Assembly (NCBI GenBank): GCA_964613675.1
Contig: CAZTIH010000070.1
Span: 1 to 13,443, forward strand
DNA from: DAIUCA01 sp964613675
GTDB lineage: Bacteria > Pseudomonadota > Gammaproteobacteria > Competibacterales > Competibacteraceae
Reading direction: 5' to 3'
DNA: 13,443 bases
A program made the position numbers and the translations under genes. The first letter of the stretch is position 1. Each line of letters begins with the position of its first letter. Below are positions 1-5,644 of this stretch, piece by piece. A model generated the notes under the pieces. That model worked only from the letters and a program-made list of their open reading frames with translations. It was not told the DNA's origin and did no database searches.

Positions 1-1
1 T

Positions 2-103
2 CACGCCAAGACATCCTCGGCAGAGGCCGATCAACTTGCCGCTGACCTCGATGCTCGGATTTGGCGTGTTTTTGGTTTAGCTGCTAAAGAAGTTTTGAGG
101 TAA
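2..103 (+). CDS. C-terminal fragment of a probable DNA methyltransferase (5' end outside window)
   Basis: An open frame enters from the left edge and runs 33 codons to a TAA at 101-103. The visible tail contains LDARIWRVFGL followed by a short charged end. This is reminiscent of the LDxxVYxLYGL tails that close many N6-adenine methyltransferases of type II restriction systems. Its last 27 bases overlap the 3' end of the convergent restriction endonuclease. Convergent or tail-to-tail methylase and nuclease genes are common in restriction-modification loci, which supports the guess. No catalytic motif (such as NPPY or FxGxG) lies inside the window, so the function is inferred from 33 residues and from position alone. 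It could be any gene ending here. Confidence 0.4.
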   Translation, partial: HAKTSSAEADQLAADLDARIWRVFGLAAKEVLR

Positions 104-1123
104 AGGAATTTGGATTTTCCCGTTTGTCACCTTGCCTTCAAAGCGTCTGAATCGTTTGAAAAAATCAGCACCAGTTGTGAGGAACAGATGGGTAAGCGTA
201 ACTTGCTTACCATTCGTTTTCGCGAAAAACATTGCATAACGGGTATCGCAATGTCGAGGGTGATAGTCGCCAAGCTGCCGAATGTAGAGCTGCTCTTCAC
301 TGCTTGGCAACACCAGTCCTAGATCGATGGTAGGCGATGTTTGCAGCTTTACTTCCAACAATTGGTGGCGAATGTCAGGGAACTGTCCCTTGTCTTCGTG
401 GCGGCTATATCCCAAGCATTCGCAAATCAAGCGATGCAGTGCCGCACCGCGATTGCGTTCTTGATCAATGCCAGGGTCAGCAAACGATAAGCCTACCAGC
501 GCTGATAACCGATCAAAGATTTCCTGAATAGGCAGTAAGGCACCACACTCTGGTTCATCAATAGGACTGACCGACGCGGAAAATGCCGTACCAAATTGTA
601 CATACGGCAACATAGGTGAAGTGTCTTGCGCTGAAACCAATTCGTGAGAATCAGCGCCAGTGACAAGCCCTGCTTGGTATTTTGTTGTGATCGTCCCTGT
701 CGTGTTTAACAGCGCAAGCTCTTGGCCAATCACTACTTTGATTTTCAAAACAATGTCTTGATCCGATATCTGGATGATTGCGTAACGTCGAGTGGGGGAA
801 AGTTCTTCATTCCAGATTTGCAGATTGCTTGATTTTTGGGTGTATGTATCGAGTTGTTGCCCAAAAAATCGAGGTTGTGTTTTTTTGAAGGATTTTGGAA
901 CAGGGTAGCCAAGGGCTTCGCAAATGGCCGTCTTGACAACTTTCGAGCGCGTTCGCAGTGCTAACCCACTCAGATCAAGGCCTGTTAGCGCTTGGTTGAG
1001 CAGTATTTCTAGGTATGGCGTTGGTATCCAAAAATTGGCGTCTCCAACTTCAATTGGAGAATAAATATCGAAGCCAGATGATTGAAGGGCATTTTTATAA
1101 TCAAGGAGTGTCTTTTGGGCCAT
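77..1123 (-). CDS. PD-(D/E)XK restriction endonuclease, probable type II
   Basis: A 348-residue protein, probably the nuclease of a restriction-modification system that cleaves unmethylated DNA. The best motif is PD at residues 249-250 followed by EVK at 257-259, the classical PD-(D/E)XK metal-binding site. Downstream, RYAMFF (295-300) and VTLTHLFLTTG (308-318) look like the core beta strands. The N-terminal half (about 57-150) seems to repeat this domain: it has RxR, then ICEALGY (67-73, compare ICECLGY at 233-239), QLDTYTQKS (90-98, compare LLEVKLQTS) and RRYAII. The acidic/lysine residues are only partly kept there. The ATG start overlaps the upstream regulator by 23 bases, so translation is probably coupled. 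The recognition sequence and precise family are not recognisable to me. The gene looks more AT-rich than the housekeeping genes, consistent with horizontal acquisition. Confidence 0.75.
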   Translation of the reverse strand: MAQKTLLDYKNALQSSGFDIYSPIEVGDANFWIPTPYLEILLNQALTGLDLSGLALRTRSKVVKTAICEALGYPVPKSFKKTQPRFFGQQLDTYTQKSSNLQIWNEELSPTRRYAIIQISDQDIVLKIKVVIGQELALLNTTGTITTKYQAGLVTGADSHELVSAQDTSPMLPYVQFGTAFSASVSPIDEPECGALLPIQEIFDRLSALVGLSFADPGIDQERNRGAALHRLICECLGYSRHEDKGQFPDIRHQLLEVKLQTSPTIDLGLVLPSSEEQLYIRQLGDYHPRHCDTRYAMFFAKTNGKQVTLTHLFLTTGADFFKRFRRFEGKVTNGKIQIPLPQNFFSS

Positions 1124-1355
1124 GCTCAGCTCTTGGTGTCAGCAGTTCCGCGACGCTGACTCCGAGAGCCTGAGAAAGAACTTCGAGAGTGCTTAAAGAA
1201 ACATTTCGCTCCTCACGCTCCACCGATCCTATATATGTACGGTGAAGTTCACAACGATCGGCCAGTTCCTCTTGCGAAAGGCCGTGATCTTTTCGAAAAG
1301 CACGGACATTTTCAGCAAGGATGGCTCGCATTGAAGAGCTAGGGATTCTCGGCAT
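1101..1355 (-). CDS. XRE-family HTH regulator, controller (C)-protein-like
   Basis: A small Cro/C1-type DNA-binding protein of 84 residues from the ATG at 1355. Other possible starts are the GTG at 1358 and an ATG at 1331 that would leave 76 residues. The helix-turn-helix contains GLSQEELADRCELHRTYIG, followed by SVEREERNVSLSTLEVLSQALGV, a pattern typical of restriction-modification controller proteins and related XRE regulators. It lies directly upstream of the restriction endonuclease and overlaps it by 23 bases. Known C proteins activate their own gene and the nuclease gene after a delay, and this arrangement fits that role. No start has a convincing Shine-Dalgarno sequence, so the message may be nearly leaderless, which is common for C genes. 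Two inverted repeats upstream (1360-1387 and 1403-1425) are candidate operators. Controller function is inferred; the HTH fold is clear. Confidence 0.85.
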   Translation of the reverse strand: MPRIPSSSMRAILAENVRAFRKDHGLSQEELADRCELHRTYIGSVEREERNVSLSTLEVLSQALGVSVAELLTPRAEHGPKDTP

Positions 1356-1359
1356 CACC

Positions 1360-1387
1360 AGAACAATTTTGAAAAATGTATTGTTCT
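1360..1387. promoter_or_regulatory. Inverted repeat at the regulator start, candidate operator
   Basis: Perfect 8-bp arms, AGAACAAT at 1360-1367 and ATTGTTCT at 1380-1387, flank a 12-bp AT-rich centre. The repeat lies 4 bp upstream of the ATG at 1355 and spans where a transcript start and a -10-like TACATT (minus strand, 1375-1380) would sit. A protein bound here would block transcription, so it may be a repression site. The symmetry is seen; the function is inferred. Confidence 0.4.
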
Positions 1388-1396
1388 TGAATGATG

Positions 1397-1425
1397 ACTA
1401 TGGTGCTACATACTATGAGTAGCAC
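1397..1425. promoter_or_regulatory. Overlapping inverted and direct repeats upstream of the XRE gene, candidate activator site
   Basis: Perfect 7-bp arms, GTGCTAC at 1403-1409 and GTAGCAC at 1419-1425, are separated by 9 bp. ACTATG occurs twice in direct orientation, at 1397-1402 and 1412-1417, with a 15-bp period. The site lies upstream of a possible -10 at 1375-1380, where an activating C-protein dimer would be expected. It does not match the GACT-AGTC C-box form known for the PvuII/BamHI type. Confidence 0.4.
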
Positions 1426-1479
1426 ATAAGATTTTGGCCACATGCGTTTGGCTGGGATGTGGACGCCCAACATTAGCAA

Positions 1480-1489
1480 NNNNNNNNNN
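1480..1489. other. Assembly gap, 10 N
   Basis: Ten unknown bases interrupt the intergenic region between the XRE regulator and the IS605-like hairpin. Apart from the hairpin at 1521-1570 I see no credible gene between 1430 and 1646; open frames crossing the gap on both strands read through the hairpin and look spurious. Confidence 0.95.
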
Positions 1490-1520
1490 ACTCGCGCCAA
1501 GTTTTGGTTCAACAAGCAGA

Positions 1521-1570
1521 TTGACATCCCCCCGCTCTGAGGGACGGGGCTTGTCGCGCATTTCGGTCAC
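1521..1570 (-). repeat. Solo IS200/IS605-like right end (hairpin) without a transposase
   Basis: Read on the minus strand, this is GACCGAAATGCGCGACAAGC followed by a GC-rich hairpin (CCCCG arms with one internal mismatch, loop in 1538-1541) and ending GGATGTCAA. The order of a single-stranded motif, a CCCCGTCC...GGGG hairpin and a TGTCAA end is what I know from right ends of IS200/IS605 elements carrying tnpB. There the same segment forms the 3' part of the guide (omega) RNA. No tnpA or tnpB is visible. The GACC(T)GAATGCGCGA core recurs at 7768-7784 and in the 9376-9620 array, so this is one member of a dispersed family. The mismatch in the stem suggests decay. Confidence 0.5.
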
Positions 1571-1646
1571 ATTCATTCCTAAAGTCTGGGACGATTTCTC
1601 ATCAACGGTGATCATCCCTCCAAGCCTTTCTGAAATCGTCTGCACG

Positions 1647-2552
1647 TCACGACACGGCGGGATCGTCGAAGAATGTGGTCAGTGGCGGTAACCAAAGTCC
1701 CGTCATAGCGGGCGTAAGTTCGTGTCCCACCCCCTTCAAGCGATGTAACTGACTGTGAGGCAACTGTGCCGCTGTCTCGATAGCCGCCTGAAACGGTACC
1801 AGGGGATCGGCGTCCCCATGAATCACACAGGTGGGGATTGGGAGGCGGTCGAGGGCGATGGGGGGACTGGCCAGAACCGCTGCAAAGTGTCGCGCCGCCC
1901 CCGCACCGTAAGCCCACGCTTCATAGGTCGCTTCGAGCTGTTGTCGTAGGGCGAGTTGGTTGTAACGCCCAGGGGCCCCCGCAATACGGTCAAACCATCG
2001 GGCCAGCCGAGCCACTTTGGCCGCTTTTCCCGACGAACGCGGTTCCAGAAAATGCCACGCCAATCGCATCTGAGGCCAATAGCGTCGGGGGCGCAAATCC
2101 ACACCGCTGCTCATCACCAACGCCAGTTGGGTGACCTGCTGAGGCCGTTTCATCGCCAGTCTCAACCCAATCATGCCCCCCATCGACATGCCGACCACGC
2201 CCACCTGGGTCCAATTCTCCTCGTCCATCAGCTGATCGAGAAGATACGCCGCATCGTCGGCCATGTGATCGAGGGTGTAGGCCGCTGCTAAGGGCCGTTT
2301 TAACAGACCGGTGGCGAGAATCTCCCGCATCGACGGTACTTTGGCCTCGTCTAATCGGGTGGAATGACCGATGTCGCGATTATCAAACACCACGACCGGG
2401 TGGCCCACAGCCACCAATCCTTCGACGAATCCCGAGGGCCAGAAACTCAGTGGAGCGCCCATGCCGATGATGAGCAGTAAGGGAAGTTTAGTTCCTTCGC
2501 CGTGGCGTTGGTAATGCAGTTGAATTCCGTTGGGGAGGGCTGCAATGGGCAT
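1647..2552 (-). CDS. Alpha/beta-hydrolase fold protein
   Basis: A probable serine hydrolase of 301 residues from the ATG at 2552; the frame opens at a GTG at 2609. All three catalytic positions are visible, numbered from that GTG: nucleophile elbow GMSMGG (Ser142), HGDADPLVP (Asp268) and VGHE (His296). An oxyanion-type LLLIIGMG strand-loop lies at 45-52, and the lid region spans about 168-240. The ATG at 2552 is preferred because MPIAALPNG starts at the usual family N-terminus and an AGGA lies upstream. The strong GGAGG at about 2612 is too close to the GTG at 2609 and rather far from the ATG at 2591. The gene lies downstream of the UbiH-like gene in the same direction, possibly co-transcribed. 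The substrate cannot be told from the sequence; a soluble esterase or similar is likely. GC-rich and typical of the neighbourhood. Confidence 0.85.
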   Translation of the reverse strand: MPIAALPNGIQLHYQRHGEGTKLPLLLIIGMGAPLSFWPSGFVEGLVAVGHPVVVFDNRDIGHSTRLDEAKVPSMREILATGLLKRPLAAAYTLDHMADDAAYLLDQLMDEENWTQVGVVGMSMGGMIGLRLAMKRPQQVTQLALVMSSGVDLRPRRYWPQMRLAWHFLEPRSSGKAAKVARLARWFDRIAGAPGRYNQLALRQQLEATYEAWAYGAGAARHFAAVLASPPIALDRLPIPTCVIHGDADPLVPFQAAIETAAQLPHSQLHRLKGVGHELTPAMTGLWLPPLTTFFDDPAVS

Positions 2553-2657
2553 GAAATCGGGGTTCCTGTCGCTGAAAAGGGGGGCAATCATAAAGTTTAG
2601 AACGATCACCTCCCTCGATGAGTTGCATGGGCGATCGGGGTGCGACCGCCTCTGCGT

Positions 2658-3866
2658 TCACCGAACGAGTTGAGGAACCCGCCCAATCGCCGACACCCCC
2701 AGCGCAAATCGAATCACGGGGCCTTTGGCAACGCCTAAGCGGTTTGCCATCCCCAGTCCCAGACCCCGCAAGGTTTTCAAGGGGGCAAATTCGTTGCTAA
2801 ACACGCGATAAAACAGATCGATGACGGTTTGCATGGCTAAATTATCGGTCTTGCGCCAGCGTTCGTACTCGGTCAACAAGTCGACATCTCCCAAATCGCG
2901 TCCCCGATGCAACGCCGATTGCAAAATTTCCGCTAAGGCCGCTGCGTCGAGGAATCCCAGATTGACGCCTTGTCCCGCGAGGGGGTGAACGGTGTGGGCG
3001 GCGTCGCCGATGAGCGCCACTCGCTCCACGACATAGCGTTGGGCGTGACTGCGGCGCAGTGGGAAACTCAATCGTTGGGTCAATCCGCTGACCCCCCCAA
3101 GTTCATGGGGAAAGTGCGCTTCGAGAGTTCGTAAGAAGGTGTCGTCGTCGAGGTCGAGGAGTTCGCGACATCTTTGCGCCGATTCGTACCACACTAAGGC
3201 CGCATGGTGACCTGGAAAGGGTAAGAAAGCCTGGGGGCCTCGTGGTGTAAACCGTTGCCAAGTCAGGTCTTGTTGGGGCAACTGGGTAATGGCACTGGTG
3301 ACCAAGGCGTGATGCCCATAATCCCAGCTATGGCTACCGATGCCTGCGGCAGCCCGTACCACGGAATTCGCCCCATCTGCGCCTACAACTAACTTAGCTT
3401 GTAATTGCTGATCGTCTTGGGTGGTGATTTCCACGTAGGCGTCGGTGATGCGGATTTTGTGAGGGGCCGTCCGAAATAAGGTCGCGTTTTCGAGGGTTTC
3501 GAGATGATCCAACGCAGCCCGTTGTACGAGTTGGTTTTCGGCAAAGTCGCCCAAGCGGTCAACGCCTACTTGATCCGCATGAAAGTAAGTTTCTCCGCCC
3601 CCGTCCTCCCACACGCGCATTTGCCGATAAGGGCAAGCCCGTTGGGTTTCTAGGACGCGTGGCCACACGCCAATATTCGTCAAAAATTTAACCGTTCCCA
3701 AACTAAACGCCGACATCCGCACTTCAAATGGGGCGTCGGGAGGGCGGACCGATGGGGGATTGGGTTCGAGAACGGCAATGCGGTAGGGCGTGGTTTGGGC
3801 CAGTGCACAGGCGAGGGCGCTTCCGACCATCCCTCCCCCATTAATCACAATATCAAAGGATTCCAC
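2658..3866 (-). CDS. UbiH/UbiI (VisC) family FAD-dependent hydroxylase
   Basis: A flavin monooxygenase of the family that hydroxylates the ring during ubiquinone synthesis, using NADPH and O2, normally membrane-associated. From the GTG at 3866 it has 402 residues, the usual length. Motifs in that numbering are the dinucleotide-binding INGGGMVGSALA near the N-terminus, the DG motif GADGANSVVR (about 162-171), and the second FAD motif GDAAHTVHPLAGQGVNLG (about 287-304), which is diagnostic for the UbiH/UbiF/VisC group. The frame stays open to a TTG at 3938, but that codon lies in the tRNA terminator. The GTG at 3866 has GGAG eight bases upstream, whereas the ATG at 3893 has no ribosome site. 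Which ring position it acts on (UbiH, UbiI or UbiF role) cannot be decided here. It sits alone between tRNA-Asn and the hydrolase. Confidence 0.88.
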   Translation of the reverse strand: MESFDIVINGGGMVGSALACALAQTTPYRIAVLEPNPPSVRPPDAPFEVRMSAFSLGTVKFLTNIGVWPRVLETQRACPYRQMRVWEDGGGETYFHADQVGVDRLGDFAENQLVQRAALDHLETLENATLFRTAPHKIRITDAYVEITTQDDQQLQAKLVVGADGANSVVRAAAGIGSHSWDYGHHALVTSAITQLPQQDLTWQRFTPRGPQAFLPFPGHHAALVWYESAQRCRELLDLDDDTFLRTLEAHFPHELGGVSGLTQRLSFPLRRSHAQRYVVERVALIGDAAHTVHPLAGQGVNLGFLDAAALAEILQSALHRGRDLGDVDLLTEYERWRKTDNLAMQTVIDLFYRVFSNEFAPLKTLRGLGLGMANRLGVAKGPVIRFALGVSAIGRVPQLVR

Positions 3867-3935
3867 AGAAAAAGCTCCACAAGAAAAGGGCATTCTTTGG
3901 AACGGGGTTAGAGAGGGTTGTTCGTTTTGGAGGTA

Positions 3936-3960
3936 CAAAAAAAGCGACTGAATGTCGCTA
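3936..3960 (-). terminator. Rho-independent terminator of tRNA-Asn
   Basis: On the minus strand AGCGAC, a 5-base loop and GTCGCT are followed by seven T (3937-3943). It starts 25 bases beyond the encoded CCA end of tRNA-Asn and ends before the ubiH-like coding region, so it closes the tRNA transcript. Confidence 0.85.
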
Positions 3961-3984
3961 GAAAAATTCGAGGCTTGAATGAAG

Positions 3985-4059
3985 TGGCTCCCGAGGCCGG
4001 ATTCGAACCAGCGACCAAGCGGTTAACAGCCGCTTGCTCTACCGCTGAGCTACTCGGGA
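3985..4059 (-). tRNA. tRNA-Asn (anticodon GTT)
   Basis: A complete cloverleaf of 75 bases including an encoded CCA (complement of 3985-3987). The acceptor arms are TCCCGAG and CTCGGGA with discriminator G. The D arm contains AGCTCAGCGGTAGAGC, the anticodon stem is AGCGG/CCGCT around loop CTGTTAA, with anticodon GTT at 4027-4025, and the T arm has GGTTCGAATCC. It decodes AAC and AAT. A promoter lies at 4076-4104 and a terminator at 3936-3960, so it is its own transcription unit. The order uvrB, aminotransferase, tRNA-Asn is one I recall from Pseudomonas. Confidence 0.97.
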
Positions 4060-4075
4060 ACGGTGAAGGCCGCGA

Positions 4076-4104
4076 ACCTTAATGAGGAACTTTTGGCTTG
4101 TCAA
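4076..4104 (-). promoter_or_regulatory. Sigma-70 promoter of tRNA-Asn
   Basis: A perfect -35 TTGACA (complement of 4099-4104), a 17-bp spacer and a -10-like TAAGGT (complement of 4076-4081). They are followed by a GC-rich stretch, GCGGCC, as in stringently controlled stable-RNA promoters. Transcription would begin about 10 bases before the tRNA at 4059. Confidence 0.7.
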
Positions 4105-4243
4105 CCCCAAAGAGACGGTGCCCGCAGAGATGAGTCACGAGCCTACCGCCTTTATTCTGAGCACTGTCGGTACGATCTTGGGCAGCACAAACCCCTTTAC
4201 TTCAAAGCGTTCATTTTCAATGCAATCTCGGGCGCGACGTCCT

Positions 4244-5425
4244 TTATTTCAGCGCGTTGCCGATGCGATCCATCGCTTTTTCTAAGTTCGTTTGGCTGGT
4301 GGCAAACGAAATCCGCATACACCCCTCGATACCAAACGCCGATCCCGGTACCACCGCCACATTCGCGTTATCGAGGAGGTGTGCCGCAAACTCCAGGTCG
4401 GTTTTCATCCCCAGCCGATCCATCGCGCCCAAAACACAGGGGAAACTGTAAAAGGTACCGTCCGCACTCACCGCTTCTACGCCGTCCATTTGGTTGAGTT
4501 GGCTAAACACAAAGTCGTGTCGTTCCTTGAATGCCTTCAACATGGGTTGAATACAGCTTTGGTCCCCTTCAAGCGCCGCTTGGGCCGCGACCTGCGAAAT
4601 CGACGTGGGATTCGAGGTGCTTTGAGACTGGATGTCCGCCATCGCCGTAATAATTTTGGCGGGGCCTGCACAGTAGCCAATCCGCCAACCCGTCATCGAA
4701 TAGGCCTTAGATACCCCGTTCATCACCATGGTGCGTTCGTAGAGTTCGGGGGCAACGTTGAGCACATTGCAGAACGGTTCGTCCACCCAAAGGATGTGTT
4801 CATACATGTCGTCCGTCGCAATCAGCACCTGGGGATGGCGCTTCAACACCTCCGCTAAGGCTGTCAACTCAGCACGGGTGTAAGCAACCCCCGTCGGATT
4901 GGAGGGACTGTTGAGCACCACGATCTTGGTTTGAGGCGTGATGGCGGCGTCGAGCTGTTCGGGGGTAATTTTGTAACGCTGGTGGGCCGGGGCCACGACA
5001 AATTTCGGCGTTGCCCCCGCCAAAATCGCCATGTCCGGATAAGACACCCAGTAAGGGGCCGGGATGAGCACCTCGTCTCCCGGATTGAGCACGGCTTGGA
5101 AGAGATTGTAAAAACTCTGCTTGCCCCCTACCGAGACTAGAACCTGATTGGGTTGATAATCTAAGCCATTGTCGCGCTTGAATTTATCGACAATCGCTTT
5201 TTTGAGTTGGGGGGTCCCGCCGACCGCCGTGTACTTAGTAAAACCGTTATTAATGGCGGTGATGGCGGCCTGCTTGATGAATTCGGGCGTATCAAAATCC
5301 GGTTCACCGGCCCCTAATCCCACGACATCGCGCCCGGCGGCCTTCAGTTCAGCGGCTTTGGTCGTCACGGCGATGGTCGGAGAGGGTTTAATTTGTTGTA
5401 CGCGGTCGGATAAGAAAGAAGTCAC
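4244..5425 (-). CDS. Class I/II pyridoxal-phosphate aminotransferase (aspartate-aminotransferase type)
   Basis: A 393-residue PLP enzyme transferring amino groups between aspartate or similar amino acids and 2-oxo acids, cytosolic. Numbered from the upstream TTG (5431), the landmarks are GAGEPDFDTP (40-49, substrate loop), YTAVGG (67-72), NSPSNPTG (174-181), the Asp that contacts the pyridine nitrogen in ATDDMYEH (205-212), Lys242 in NGVSKAYSMTGWRIGY (the Schiff-base lysine), and CMRISFA near the C-terminus with the carboxylate-binding Arg. The GTG at 5425 is preferred over the TTG at 5431 because AGGGGA is about eight bases upstream of it. It resembles the subgroup Ib enzyme next to uvrB and tRNA-Asn in Pseudomonas. 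Exact substrate preference (aspartate, prephenate or broad) cannot be read from the sequence. It is divergent from uvrB across about 220 bases. Confidence 0.92.
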   Translation of the reverse strand: MTSFLSDRVQQIKPSPTIAVTTKAAELKAAGRDVVGLGAGEPDFDTPEFIKQAAITAINNGFTKYTAVGGTPQLKKAIVDKFKRDNGLDYQPNQVLVSVGGKQSFYNLFQAVLNPGDEVLIPAPYWVSYPDMAILAGATPKFVVAPAHQRYKITPEQLDAAITPQTKIVVLNSPSNPTGVAYTRAELTALAEVLKRHPQVLIATDDMYEHILWVDEPFCNVLNVAPELYERTMVMNGVSKAYSMTGWRIGYCAGPAKIITAMADIQSQSTSNPTSISQVAAQAALEGDQSCIQPMLKAFKERHDFVFSQLNQMDGVEAVSADGTFYSFPCVLGAMDRLGMKTDLEFAAHLLDNANVAVVPGSAFGIEGCMRISFATSQTNLEKAMDRIGNALK

Positions 5426-5524
5426 GATCAAGGTTCCCCTGTTTGCGTTGTGGATAAAGCGGCGCAGTTGCCAAAAAACGGCCGTCCGCGATGACGGCTC
5501 GGTCGTCCGTTCGAGACAGTTTAC

Positions 5525-5563
5525 TTGACTTCCATGCCGCCCTGAAGGACGGGGATTTCGGCA
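5525..5563 (-). repeat. Solo IS200/IS605-like hairpin in the aspC-uvrB intergenic region
   Basis: Read on the minus strand, CCGAAATCCCCGTCC is followed by TTCA, then GGGCGG and a tail ending GGAAGTCAA. The inner stem is CCGTCC/GGGCGG with loop TTCA. An outer TGCCG/CGGCA pairing (5535-5539 with 5559-5563) is an alternative. It resembles tnpB-type IS605 right ends but belongs to a different variant from the 1521 and 7662 copies, because it lacks the GAATGCGCGA core. No transposase is present. The rest of the divergent intergenic region shows no SOS-like box I would trust. Confidence 0.45.
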
Positions 5564-5644
5564 CTGTTTAAGCTGAGTCTATTGGTGGCTCGGCGAAAGC
5601 TTGACGCATAACCGCAAAATACAACCTAGAAGAGGACTTGTACG

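Noticed and set aside
1397..1425. Classical C-box of the PvuII/BamHI type
   Set aside because: The symmetric half-sites are GTGCTAC/GTAGCAC, not the GACT...AGTC pattern, so I call it only a candidate operator.
1406..1691. Open frames on both strands across the 10-N gap, considered as a tnpB remnant
   Set aside because: The translations include the IS605-like hairpin itself and show no TnpB motif (no DED residues or zinc finger). At best this is an untranslatable relic.
1838..2291. Several plus-strand frames opposite the alpha/beta hydrolase
   Set aside because: They are antisense shadows of a GC-rich gene whose catalytic triad is intact on the minus strand.
5564..5644. LexA (SOS) box or clear promoter upstream of uvrB
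   Set aside because: No CTGT-N8-ACAG palindrome is present. A TTGACG exists but has no convincing -10 at the right distance.
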